64,000 nucleotides of DNA from Nematostella vectensis (taxonomy: Eukaryota; Cnidaria; Anthozoa; Actiniaria; Edwardsiidae), in assembly GCF_932526225.1 (NCBI RefSeq), contig NC_064040.1, positions 7,351,181 to 7,415,180 of the forward strand, given 5' to 3'. Below, in pieces: positions 1-13,200 of the stretch. Position numbers and translations under genes: made by a program. The notes under the pieces are model-generated. The model saw nothing but the letters and a program-made list of their open reading frames with translations, was not told where the DNA came from and searched no databases. Within the stretch, counting starts at the first letter, position 1. The number at the start of each line of letters is the position of its first letter.

Positions 1-1003
1 CAATATGTGACGACTCTCGTGAAAACGTACCTTAGAGCTTTTCAATTCCGCAAATTAACCTGCGAAATGGGCGCAAGAGTTCTGCAAAACAGGCGCGAGC
101 ATTCCGCGAAATAAGCGCAAGCATTCCGTTTTCAGCGAGATAGGCATGAGTGTTCCGCGAGATAGGCGTGAGCGTTCCGCGAGTCAGGCGCGAGCTTTTG
201 CAAAACGGGTCGCGAGCACATAACGTAACAATCAGCAAAAGGGCTGAATCTTTCGATTTTCAAAGTCGGTGAAACGCGATAGACATCTACTGAGGTCTAT
301 ACGTTAGAAAAAGCCTCTCTTAGGATAGAAGTAAACACAATAATGCAAGTATTTGAGTTTGGTTTCGTTGAGATCTCGAGTGCTAGCAAGGGAATCGAAC
401 GGCAAAGTCGCTACGATGCTACATCAAGACAATAGCGCTATAACCAATCCCCTCTTGAGGGATAGCTTGATATCGACTCCGAAAGTTTGACATCAGTCCG
501 AAGATGTTTCGCTCGAAGCCTTGGTTGGTTCGCTAGAAGCCATGGTTTAAATGTATAGAATCATAAATAAAATTCGAGAGCGAGTACGATCTGTGAATGT
601 TTGTCAAGGTGCTTGGATACTCTTCTAAAAAAGCCATAACAACACAAATTCTAGATAAAACCGTTGCTCCGTGCTGCGTAAAAAAAATCGTCCTTTCAAA
701 AAATCGGAGCTGACTAAGGATCAACTTGCTGGTCGCTATTCCGTGTTGTTTATAAGATACAACCCGCGAGTTGTGTTTAGCAAGTCGCGAGACTTCCCGT
801 TGTCAAGGCGCGAGCATTCCGAGAGATAGGCGGGAGCTTTCCGTTATTTAGGCGCGAGCGTTCCACGAGCTTTCCGTTATTAAGGCGCGAGCATTCCAAG
901 AGAAAAGCACGAGAAGGCTGGGAGCTTTCCGCGAAACGGGCGCGAGTTTGGCCAAACTCGCGGAAAACACTAAGGTACGTTTTCGCGTGAGTCGTCACAT
1001 ATT
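1..1003. mobile_element. TIR element (~1 kb, non-autonomous)
   Basis: The first ~35 bases (AATATGTGACGACTC then GAAAACGTACCTTAG) recur inverted at about 968-1003. Both ends carry clustered degenerate copies of a GGCGCGAGCGTTCC-like unit (about 60-225 and 770-955). This is the layout of a non-autonomous DNA transposon with subterminal repeats. No transposase frame is visible. The left end may lie outside the window, so no target duplication can be read. Confidence 0.55.
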
Positions 1004-1208
1004 CATACCTTTCAATAGGCTTATTTTCCAAACAAAAAAAACAGCACTTAATATTTTTAGACTTTAAGTCATACTAATGGCATCCATTATCTTAATCATT
1101 AAAAATAAAAACACCGAACACAACTATTTGGATATTTACAACCACTGTAAGCATTAATACAACATTATTCAACAGCTGTTTATATAAAAAAATATCATGA
1201 AATCAATT

Positions 1209-1352
1209 TCAATTATACAGTTTAGCCTCGATGGCTAGCTGTGTAAGCAGGGCTTTTTTCACGTTTCCTTTTCTTTCTCGATCCGGATGAACAAATTTGT
1301 AATATGCGAAACACATCTCAAAAGTCCTAGAGGCAAGTTCTTGAGCATATCC
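1209..1352 (-). CDS. Possible terminal exon, unidentified gene
   Basis: Read on the minus strand, an acceptor (GTTAGCTAG) is followed by 47 open codons ending in TGA. The peptide starts GYAQELASRTFEMC and ends LLTQLAIEAKLYN. It looks protein-like (aromatic and helical composition) but I do not recognise the family. No upstream exon could be linked. It begins in phase 0, whereas the nearby signal-peptide exon at 2602-2710 ends in phase 1, so at least one more exon would be needed to join them. Chance ORF is a real alternative. Confidence 0.25.
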   Translation of the reverse strand, partial: GYAQELASRTFEMCFAYYKFVHPDRERKGNVKKALLTQLAIEAKLYN

Positions 1353-2601
1353 CTAGCTAACACGACATCTTTTTGACAAGTTTATGCAGTTTAAGGATTA
1401 TAGCAAAGAGAATTCTTCCTTTGCCAAAACAAAAACATGGCTCGGTACTCCGTCTCTATATATCGTTATTAATCTTTCTTTCTTTCAATTTTTAAGCTGG
1501 GGATTGTTGGAATACTGCAACAACTAAATCAAGATTGCCTGAGGAAGCTGATACCTAGTGCAGGATAAAATGCTGAATCTCCATAAGTATCCACAAAGAT
1601 TTCCACATACAAAAACTTCCAGAATTTAAAAAAAAAATTAAAGCCTGAGACAGACAGCCTAGGCCTAATAATTAAACCCCCCTCTGCCCCCCCCCAAAAT
1701 GATGTTTCCCCCTGACGACATCTGGTTTGGGTGCTTTAACATATTTTGTACACTTGAATAGAACTATTTACATTGTCTATAATACTAGAACTGCAAAAAG
1801 TATTTAACAATTTAGTTTTATCCACATAAACTCCAGATCTATTTGTTATTAACATTAGGAGAATAACAAAAACAAGAGTTTCTCGTTGAGTTGAGGAAAA
1901 TTCATACAATTGTGGAAATAACAATTACTCTTAAACAATACTTGCTTCTCAAGTACTTTACGGATTTGAATTGCAAGTGCTACCTCTTTTAATTTTCATG
2001 TGAAGTACAACACTAAAATTGACCTTTAAACAAAGTAAAAATAGTATCAGTTTTGAATACGTCAACCGAACAAATATCTTTAGAATAATTTTTCCTCAAT
2101 TGTCAGAATCATAGAATCACTATAGCGTCACCCGCGCCAGACAGTAGAATTATTTCCGTTCTGTAAATGCTATTACAGATGGAAAGCCTTTGAAAGGGGC
2201 AAATTTGATGAAATAGGGCAATTTGGAAATTTAATTAGAGATTAGGGGGAATCTAGAACACCTGAATTAGAATGTTGCTGTTCTCCCAAAAAATTAGAAC
2301 TGTATCGGTTGATGACATCACATTCGCGCGTGCTAAATTTACAAATTTCTCAGCTCAGACGAGAAGCCAAAAAAAACCTTTTATTTTATTTATATGAGAC
2401 AACCATGGCAGGAATTTTCTTTGCGTTATCTCAGCACAGGCTTGGGTCCTCGAGGGTTTAGAATGAGTTAACTTTTCAATATTGTTGTTTCAAAAGAGGG
2501 ACGTGGACCTAAGTCCTAGGCTTACGCCGGCGAATCTAAACCACGGAAATTACCCATAAAAACAAGCCAACCCAAGCAAAACCCTTTGTATAAGTACTCA
2601 C

Positions 2602-2710
2602 CATTACATAACTGATCTCTACACAGCCTTGCTTCGGATATAGAATGCGTTATAAGAACGGTGGAAAGAAAGAACAGAGCAAAACATGCTAAGTTCGATC
2701 TCGCCACCAT
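2602..2710 (-). CDS. First exon of a secreted/ER protein, possibly MIA/TANGO1-like
   Basis: On the minus strand ATG at 2708-2710 opens 36 codons: a strong signal peptide (core LACFALFFLSTVLITHSIS) followed by EARLCRDQLCN, then a consensus donor (G|GTGAGT) in phase 1. The R-L-C-x-D-x-x-C pattern right after a signal peptide resembles the start of the SH3-like domain of MIA/TANGO1 proteins. That assignment rests on about eight residues and is tentative. The start codon context (CCACCATC on plus) resembles a YY1-type promoter. Downstream exons were not found in the window. Confidence 0.4.
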
Positions 2711-2718
2711 CTTGCATT

Positions 2719-2857
2719 CTGCTTGTGCCAAGTGTACGCATGCGCGGAAGTATTGTTACGTCGGTGACGTGTCGTTTAGAACTCGACATTAGAACACTGT
2801 GCTATGGTAACATAGTTTTCGCCAGGGGAATTCTAATGCTTGTTCTAACTTTAACGT
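2719..2857. repeat. Duplicated segment, CpG-rich copy
   Basis: About 135 bp starting CTTGTGCCAAGTGTACGC and ending TTGTTCTAAC recur at 16456-16593 in the same orientation. This copy lies directly upstream of the signal-peptide exon and keeps its CpG sites; the other copy has lost almost all of them. Confidence 0.7.
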
Positions 2858-3895
2858 CCCCACTCCGGAAATGATAATTCTCTATTCATTTTTTTATCTA
2901 ATACTTGCTAGCGCAGGCTTTAAAGTAATTATTTTCGAGGCACGGTGGGTGTACACTTTTCCTTTCGAGGGCTTCCTGAGTAGTGGAGTCTAAAACTTTT
3001 CTACTCTCTAAAAGACTAAGGTATTGAATGAATTTCAAAAGATTGAAGGGTAAAAAAAGGCTTACTTACGCAGGAATAGACTAGAGCGTTGGTTAGCATG
3101 GCAGTAGAAAAAATGTCTTTTAAAGCGTGCTCTGAGATAAATCGTTCTTATCGTTGAAACGGGCGTTCACTCCAACTACAAAATAGTAATAAAATAGAAG
3201 CTTGGTAACAAAAAATAATTGGATTTCACGTACAAAAATGTCTAGAAAGAAGCAACCTTGTTTGGGGTGGTCCCCAACGACTAAAAGACCAGATCAAGAG
3301 AGATCTCTTGACCAGATGTATGTGTGAGGGTGGGGCATTTAGTAAACTGGAGCATAAAAGAGCATAACACCATTTAACCCTGTTTTCAGTGTCTTCTTTT
3401 CGAATAAAATACCAAAAGTCATGTTCGTTTTATAATCTGGACAAATAAAAAAGGGGAAACACGACGAAGAAGCATGGACTTAACGGAAGACGGGAACGAA
3501 TTTGCAGATGGATACAGACAGGTACGCAAAAGAGCGTAAGAGGGTAGATCAGTGGGGATTTACTGGTGAACAGACGCCGGAAAGCGAAATTTGTTCCCTC
3601 TTAGTCAGTCAGAAAAATATAAAATATTTTATGTTGAGGTACATATACTTTACAAGATTTTATAAACATATCTACAACCTTAAAATAGTCTGCAGAATCT
3701 TGTTTTTATAAGTTAAGATCGTGAAATGGTGTAAAATTCATTAAGATAAGTGAAAACTTTGTCTATCCGTTTAGCAAGTGTTGTCTATTGTGAATAAATT
3801 AGATGTCCTTTAAAATTCGCATTGTGTCTCTAATGGCTTTCGTACCAGTGTCACACTTCTAGTGATTCGGAGACTCTCCTTATCATATATTCCTT

Positions 3896-4095
3896 GCAAT
3901 AATTTAATAGTTTCCCATGATTCATTTTGGTTAATCCCATGATGCTCCTCATGACAAATCACATGACACATTACAAGTATCCCATGATGCTCCTCATGAC
4001 GAATAAAATAACAAGTATCCCATGATTCATTCTGGTTTCAATCCCATGATGCTCCTCATGACGAATCACATGACGCTTACTGTAACAAGTATCCT
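3896..4095. repeat. Tandem repeat, ~85-bp unit
   Basis: About 2.3 copies of a unit built around CCCATGATGCTCCTCATGACGAATCACATGAC and AACAAGTATCCCATGATTCATT. It lies just beyond the 3' end of AIDA. No coding potential was seen. Confidence 0.7.
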
Positions 4096-4264
4096 GTCAT
4101 CTTTGATCGGTGACGTTCCGTGAATTCCGTATCGTGTATCCGAGAGACCTAGCACTTCACCCTTTCCTCAGTTTCTCAGTCTATGGCTGGATAATATGTG
4201 TCCCTCTATCCATCCATCGTGGTTAACAAGAGCAAAAGTAATTTTCTTATGTGCAGACGTCTGT

Positions 4265-7200
4265 CTATTCATCGTGGATAGTTAGCGTCAAATGAAGATA
4301 TAAAGGTTTTGAAGTCAATAAATTCAACTTTTTGCGCCGAAAATCGGTTGGCTTCTGATATCTGAAATAAAAGGATAGGAGTTGTTCAAGATTCAAAGTG
4401 AACAACAAGAGAGAAAAAGGGTATTGGGAGGGGGCCACTCTGAGGGAAGTTCTAGGGGAGTAGACAGTTTTGGCTAGCACGTAGGGGGTTGTTTAGAGAA
4501 AAACGCAGGGTGTGGTCCAGAGTAGTAATTCACTGAGCACGGGTCAATAAAGTTCAATCGGCTCAGGTAGTAGGCCACTGAACCCATCGAGAAACTTTTT
4601 CTATCCAGTTCCACACACAAAATGAACCATCTTCTTAACCACCAACAAAGGGGTCAAACGAATAACACAAAATGAACCATCTTCTTAACCACCAACAAAG
4701 GGGTCAAACGAATAACACAAAATGAACCATCTTCTTAACCACCAACAAAGGGGTCAAACGAATAACACAAAATGAACCATCTTCTTAACCACCAACAAAG
4801 GGGTCAAACGAATAACACAAAATGAACCATCTTCTTAACCACCAACAAAGGGGTCAAACTAATAACACATAAAATAAACCATCTTCTTAACCACCAACAA
4901 AGGGGTCAAACGAATAACACATAAAATGAACCATCTTCTTAACCACCAACAAAGGGGTCAAACGAATAACACATAAAATGAACCATCTTCTTAACCACCA
5001 ACAAAGGGGTCAAACGAATAACACATGAAATGAACCATCTTCTTAACCACCAACAAAGGGGTCAAACGAATAACACATAAAATGAACCATCTTCTTAACC
5101 ACCAACAAAGGGGTCAAACGAATAACACATAAAATGAACCATCTTCTTAACCACCAACAAAGGGGTCAAACGAATAACACATAAAATGAACCATCTTCTT
5201 ATCCACCAACAAAGGGGTCAAACGAATAACACATAAAATGAACCATCTTCTTATCCACCAACAAAGGGGTCAAACGAATAACACATAAAATGAACCATCT
5301 TCTTAACCACCAACAAAGGGGTCAAACGAATAACACATGAAATGAACCATCTTCTTAACCACCAACAAAGGAATCAAACGAATAACACATAAAATGAACC
5401 ATCTTCTTAACCACCAACAAAGGAATCAAACGAATAACACATAAAATGAACCATCTTCTTAACCACCAACAAAGGAATCAAACGAATAACACATAAAATG
5501 AACCATCTTCTTAACCACCAACAAAGGGGTCAAACGAATAACACATAAAATGAACCATCTTCTTATCCACCAACAAAGGGGTCAAACGAATAACACATAA
5601 AATGAACCATCTTCTTATCCACCAACAAAGGGGTCAAACGAATAACACATAAAATGAACCATCTTCTTAACCACCAACAAAGGGGTCAAACGAATAACAC
5701 ATGAAATGAACCATCTTCTTAACCACCAACAACGGGGTCAAACGAATAACACATAAAATGAACCATCTTCTTAACCATCAACAAAGGGTTCAAACGAATA
5801 ACACATAAAATGAACCATCTTCTTAACCACCAACAACGGGGTCAAACTAATAACACATAAAATGAACCATCTTCTTAACCACCAACAAAGGGGTCAAACG
5901 AATAACACATAAAATGAACCATCTTCTTAACCACCAACAAAGGGGTCAAACGAATAACACATAAAATGAACCATCTTCTTAACCACCAACAAAGGGGTCA
6001 AACGAATAACACATACAATGAACCATCTTCTTAACCACCAACAAAGGGGTCAAACGAATAACACATAAAATGAACCATCTTCTTAACCACCAACAAAGGG
6101 GTCAAACGAATAACACATAAAATGAACCATCTTCTTAACCACCAACAACGGGGTCAAACGAATAACACATGAAATGAACCATCTTCTTAACCACCAACAA
6201 AGGGGTCAAACGAATAACACATAAAATGAACCATCTTCTTAACCACCAACAAAGAGGTCAAACGAATAACACATAAAATGAACCATCTTCTTAACCACCA
6301 ACAACGGGGTCAAACGAATAACACATAAAATGAACCATCTTCTTAACCACCAACAAAGGGTTCAAACGAATAACACATAAAATGAACCATCTTCTTAACC
6401 ACCAACAAAGGGGTCAAACGAATAACACATAAAATGAACCATCTTCTTAACCACCAACAAAGAGGTCAAACGAATAACACATAAAATGAACCATCTTCTT
6501 AACCACCAACAAAGGGGTCAAACGAATAACACATAAAATGAACCATCTTCTTAACCACCAACAAATGGGTCAAACGAATAACACATAAAATGAACCATCT
6601 TCTTAACCACCAACAACGGGGTCAAACGAATAACACATAAAATGAACCATCTTCTTAACCACCAACAACGGGGTCAAACTAATAACACATAAAATGAACC
6701 ATCTTCTTAACCACCAACAAAGGGGTCAAACGAATAACACATAAAATGAACCATCTTCTTAACCACCAACAAAGGGGTCAAACGAATAACACATAAAATG
6801 AACCATCTTCTTAACCACCAACAACGGGGTCAAACGAATAACACATAAAATGAACCATCTTCTTAACCACCAACAAAGGGGTCAAACGAATAACACATGA
6901 AATGAACCATCTTCTTAACCACCAACAAAGGGGTCAAACGAATAACACATAAAATGAACCATCTTCTTAACCACCAACAAAGGGGTCAAACGAATAACAC
7001 ATAAAATGAACCATCTTCTTAACCACCAAAAAAGGGGTCAAACGAATAACACATAAAATGAACCATCTTCTTAACCACCAACAAAGGAATCAAACGAATA
7101 ACACATAAAATGAACCATCTTCTTAACCACCAAAAAAGGGGTCAAACAAATAACACATAAAATGAACCATCTTCTTAACCACCAACAAAGGAATCAAACG

Positions 7201-10200
7201 AATAACACATAAAATGAACCATCTTCTTAACCACCAACAACGGGGTCAAACGAATAACACATAAAATGAACCATCTTCTTAACCACCAACAAAGGAATCA
7301 AACGAATAACACATAAAATGAACCATCTTCTTAACCACCAACAACGGGGTCAAACTAATAACACATAAAATGAACCATCTTCTTAACCACCAAAAAAGGG
7401 GTCAAACAAATAACACATAAAATGAACCATCTTCTTAACCACCAAAAAAGGGGTCAAACGAATAACACATAAAATGAACCATCTTCTTAACCACCAACAA
7501 AGGAATCAAACGAATAACACATAAAATGAACCATCTTCTTAACCACCAAAAAAGGGGTCAAACAAATAACACATAAAATGAACCATCTTCTTAACCACCA
7601 ACAAAGGAATCAAACGAATAACACATAAAATGAACCATCTTCTTAACCACCAACAACGGGGTCAAACGAATAACACATAAAATGAACCATCTTCTTAACC
7701 ACCAACAAAGGGGTCAAACGAATAACACATAAAATGAACCATCTTCTTAACCACCAACAACGGGGTCAAACGAATAACACATAAAATGAACCATCTTCTT
7801 AACCACCAACAACGGGGTCAAACGAATAACACATAAAATGAACCATCTTCTTAACCACCAACAAAGGGGTCAAACGAATAACACATAAAATGAACCATCT
7901 TCTTAACCACCAACAACGGGGTCAAACGAATAACACATAAAATGAACCATCTTCTTAACCACCAACAAAGGGGTCAAACGAATAACACATAAAATGAACC
8001 ATCTTCTTAACCACCAACAACGGGGTCAAACGAATAACACATAAAATGAACCATCTTCTTAACCACCAACAACGGGGTCAAACGAATAACACATAAAATA
8101 AACCATCTTCTTAACCACCAACAAAGGGGTCAAACGAATAACACATAAAATGAACCATCTTCTTAACCACCAACAAAGGGGTCAAACGAATAACATAAAA
8201 TGAACCATCTCCTTAACCACCAGCAAAGGGGTCAAACGAATAACACAAAATGAACCATCTTCTTATCCACCAACAACGGGGTCAAACTAATAACACATAA
8301 AATGAACCATCTTCTTAACCACCAGCAAAGGGGTCAAACGAATAACACAAAATGAACCATCTTCTTATCCACCAACAAAGGGGTCAAACGAATAACACAA
8401 AATGAACCATCTTCTTAACCACCAACAAAGGGGTCAAACGAATAACACATAAAATGAACCATCTTCTTAACCACCAACAACGGGGTCAAACTAATAACAC
8501 ATAAAATGAACCATCTTCTTAACCACCAAAAAAGGGGTCAAACAAATAACACATAAAATGAACCATCTTCTTAACCACCAACAAAGGGGTCAAACGAAGT
8601 CGAACTTATCACATGATCAGGGTGGGGTTCAGGTGCATCCCAACTTCCCCCCCCCCCCCGCCCCCCCCCCCCCCCCACACACACACACACACACCACAGA
8701 ACAATCACAGGATAAAAAAGGTATTTTCTTATTGAAGAATGGCAATATTTTTACTTGCACACCCCCTGAGCACATCATGGCACAAGAAGCAGGGCCGTAG
8801 CAGGGGGTGGGGCACTGGGCCCAATGTTATCAAAAATTATAAGGAAATGACCAGTAGGGGAGTGTCTGTGCCCCCCCCCCCAATATTTTCTTACTGTTTC
8901 TGTATTGTGCCCCCCCCCCCCCCAATCTTACATGGCCTGCTACAACTCTGAGAAGTAAAGGTAAATGAAATGGAAATACTTTCCCTCTTTTACTTGCTAT
9001 GCCATCCTGCTTGTAATGCAGTTATTGTATGGTGATTTTGAGTGTTATTGTATGGTGTTAATGTTATTGTATTGGTGTTGCTGTTATCACTATACTCACA
9101 GTTCTATGCAAGCAGGCCCGGATCGAATCTCATCTTGTTCCATAAACCCAAAGCATTTTGTGCTTATGATGTTTTTCTTGGGCTTGTAATGCTTGAATTC
9201 GAAAAATACAGCAGTACCTGCAGTCGAAATATACATTTAATACATTCAAAGAATGCATTTGATCTTTTCATCCTTGAATACAGATTTTATTACAGGAAAC
9301 TTTTCTCACCTTTAGGAAATTTTTCAATGTGTTTCTGTATCTCTACTTCAATACCAAACACGACATAACTCCCCTCCTTGCGATTAGAAACAGGAGTATC
9401 CTGGGAGGAAGCCACCACTACACAGTCACTGTCTAAAGGGGAAGGATACATTCAATTTAGACATACCACATCATCAATATTTTTAAGGGGTACTGATCGG
9501 AGCGGATACGCTATCAAGGCTTTCATTTTTCATCTCTCAGAGAAGGAAGCTTAATGGAGAGTAGGGTGCGCAGGGTCCGGGTGCACATACCCTTGGCGGC
9601 CAAAAAATGGGTCATTTCTTATTTTAAGGAATCTTCAAATACTAGGCTTTTTCCATGATACCTATGACTGTACCCCCATGCCAAAATTTAGCATGTCATC
9701 ACTTTATACAGGCATCAAAGGATCCTCATCCTCATTGGTACTAGCAGCACTTGAGCAGGTGCGTATACAGGGGGGTGCATGCATGCACCCCCCCTTGGCT
9801 GCCAAAAAGTGGGTCATTTCTTATTAAAGAATCTTCAAATTGTATGCTTTTTCCATATGATTCCTATGTCTGCGCACCCTCCCCCCCACCTCAGCAAATC
9901 CTGGGTACGCTCCTGCTTGGGGGAGGGGAGAGGACTAACTAGACTTTTTACGGCACATGCCTAAAACACAGGCACAGTCGCTAAAACCTAGGCTATATTG
10001 TTCAGGGGTTTCATTTAGTTTTAGGGTAGGAACTAGAGCTTGATAAGTATGGGGTGGAAGTTATTTTATTAGTTCAAATAAAACTTAAATCAACTTTTTT
10101 TTAAAAGTAGCTCGGTGGAAAAAAGCTGGTGGTACTGCATGCCGCCAGGGCCTAATAAAACCCCTGTTGTAATGAACAGGGCAAAATCACAAAGATAAAT

Positions 10201-13200
10201 TCCTGTTACATTTGACATTACATTCTTGAGTATGTTTGAAGTATTTAACCACTGACCCTGTATCACCCATAAATGTTATAACACCCATAAATGTTTTAAC
10301 AACCATAAACGCCCATAAATGTAATAAACAGTCAACCATAAATGTAAGAACGCGCCGCCCATAAATGTTATAAACCACGTTAACCATAAATGCATATATT
10401 TATTATTTTTTAGCCTTGTAGTGGGTCTGTAGCACCCATAAATGTAATAACACCCATAAATGTTATAACAACCATAAATGTAATAAACAGTCAACCATAA
10501 ATGTAAGAACACGTCGCCCATAAATGTTATAAACCACGTTAACCATAAATGTAAAAACACATCGCCCATAAATGTAATAAACAGTTAACCATAAATGTAA
10601 GAACACATCGCCCATAAATGTTATAAACCACGCTAACCATAAATGTAATAACACCTCGCCCATAAATGTTATAACTTATAATTTTGACTCATAGAAACAA
10701 AATTAGACAACCAAACTTGGCAGATGTCATGTAAGTGTCAAGGGGGGTGCAACGATATGTCAACTGAGAATGACGTCATCAATAACGTCACTAAAAACGG
10801 CAATACTCATATCTCATCATAGAAACAACATAAGGCAGTCTAACTTGGCACATGTCATTTAGATGTCAAGGGGGTGCAACGATATGTCAACTGAGTATGA
10901 CGTCATTGATGACGTTACTAAAAATGGCAATACTCATACCTCTTCATAGAAACATAAGGCGGTCTAACTTGGCAGATGTCATGTAGGCGTCAAGGGGGTG
11001 CAAAGATATGTCACCTGGGCATGACATAATCGATGACGTCACTAAAAATGGCAATACTCATATCTCATCATTGAACATCATAAAGCGGTCTATCTTGGCA
11101 GATGTCATGTAGATGTCAAGGGGGTGCAACGATATGTCATCTGGGCATGACGTCATCGATGACGTCACTAAAAACAGCAATACTCATATCTCATAATTGA
11201 AACATCATAAGGCGGTCTAACTTGGCAGATGTCATGTAGGTGTCAAGGGGGATGCAACGATATGGTGCCTCGACACGACGTCATCGATGATGTCATCAAG
11301 AACAGCTGAAAATTCTATGTTTAGAATTCTATGTTATCCAAATTAAACTCATTGTCATTACATGCGACCTCAGCAGATTCAAGATCGTCGTCTGGTTTGG
11401 GATCCTGGGATTAGCACATAGTCAATCAAGGCCTGACGTTGGGGTGATCGAGACCAGCCGTCGCATCCAATGTTAATGGAAGTCAATGGGAAATAGGTTT
11501 CCAAGGAAAATCAAACTACGTTTAGGGCTCTGCAGATAACATATTCCCATACTATGGTTTATGCGCAATTGTGTTAAAGTGTTTCACCTCGGCTTTGTTG
11601 TGCATTAATTCCAGAAAGTATGCACATTCCATCATTATTTCATAGTTCTTATCATAATCCTTATTATTTTTAAAGGAAATAAAACAGTCATTTTTTTTCC
11701 AGTACACACTATGCAGTAGAATAATTCACAACGTCATTCGTGCAGCTCTCGTTGATTGATCTTTCGGTCTAAACAATGAATCGAATACCAAGTTTGCAGG
11801 AAAGCACTGTAAAATTTTGGCAGAAAAAGAACTTGGAGACAACAGATATAGGAAAGCCTTTGAAATCTTTGAGGTACAAGGAGAAATGAAACCTCTCATA
11901 GTCCTGCTGGATCATTCTCTTCAGGGCCCGCGGAGCGGGCGTGATCTTGGTATTGCCAACTCTTTGGCCATAACTGACCGCGGAGCCGCGGCGGCCGGAG
12001 GCCGTCGCCGCGAAGGGCCTACGGCCCGAGCCCCAGTAGGGGGGTTCGGGGGGGTTCTCCCCCCGAGAAAATTTCGAAAAATGGCACTGATTTCCGCTTA
12101 ACTCGAGCACTTTCTGAGGGTTCTAGCGAATCTCGCCGATTTCTGGTATTGCTCGGGCAATACCGGCAATACCGGTTCCGCGGTCCCTGCTCTTGCCGTA
12201 GTTTTCGGTCGCGACTCAGGACTGGGAAGTCACAGTATTTGGGATTCGGGCCACTGTCAAACTAGTTTGTTGACGTTTTCTATTTAGTATTGTGAGAACA
12301 ATGCTGTTTTAATTAGCCTATAGACAATAAAGCCCGAAGTATCAACCGATTAGTTGAATTGTGGTTTATTGTAAAATACATTTCGGGTGATAAGGGCCAC
12401 CATTAGCGTGAGACTAGCAGAATTGGAAAAAAAAGTCTTACAAATCCTCTAAAGGATAGCAGTTGGTAAGAATTGTATACCCTAAAAGATAGGTCGATCG
12501 CCCTGATTACTTTTCTGGAGAGTCCCCCACTGGCTGCCCGCAATTGACTGATATGATTGACTTCTATGCATAATGTTGCAAACCCCCTTCACACCTACTT
12601 GACATCTGTCAAGTTAGACCGCCCAATGATGTTTCTATGATGAGATATGAGTATTGCCATTTTTATTAACGTCATCGTTGATGTCATGTTCAGTTGACAT
12701 ATTGTTGCACCCCCTTGACACCTACATGACATCTACCAAGATAGACCAAACTATTATGTTTCTATGATGAGATATGAGTATTGCCATTTTTATTAACGTC
12801 ATCGTTGATGTCATGTTCAGTTGACATATTGTTGCACCCCCTTGACACCTACATGACATCTACCAAGATAGACCAACTATTATGTTTCTATGATGAGATA
12901 TGAGTATTGCTGTTTTTTAATAACATAATCAATGACGTCATGCTGAGTTGACATATCGTTGCACCCCCTTGACATCTAAATGACATGTGCCAAGTTAGAC
13001 TGCCTTATGTTGTTTCTATGATGAGATATGAGTATTGCCGTTTTTAGTGACGTTATTGATGACGTCATTCTCAGTTGACATATCGTTGCACCCCCCTTGA
13101 CACTTACATGACATCTGCCAAGTTTGGTTGTCTAATTTTGTTTCTATGAGTCAAAATTATAAGTTATAACATTTATGGGTGACGTGTTATTACATTTATG

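Noticed and set aside
361-460. tRNA gene on the minus strand near 0.4 kb
   Set aside because: A B-box-like GTTCGATTCCC is present, but no proper A-box or acceptor stem could be formed.
3475-3522. First exon MDLTEDGNEFADGYRQ with donor CAG|GTACGC (+)
   Set aside because: Plausible donor, but no following exon and no family resemblance; chance is likely.
4618-8606. CRISPR-like array
   Set aside because: The whole unit repeats with no unique spacers; it is a tandem satellite in a eukaryotic intron.
11769-12110. Open frames on both strands in the GC-rich part of the 3-kb element
   Set aside because: They overlap each other on opposite strands, follow the GC palindromes and show no domain.
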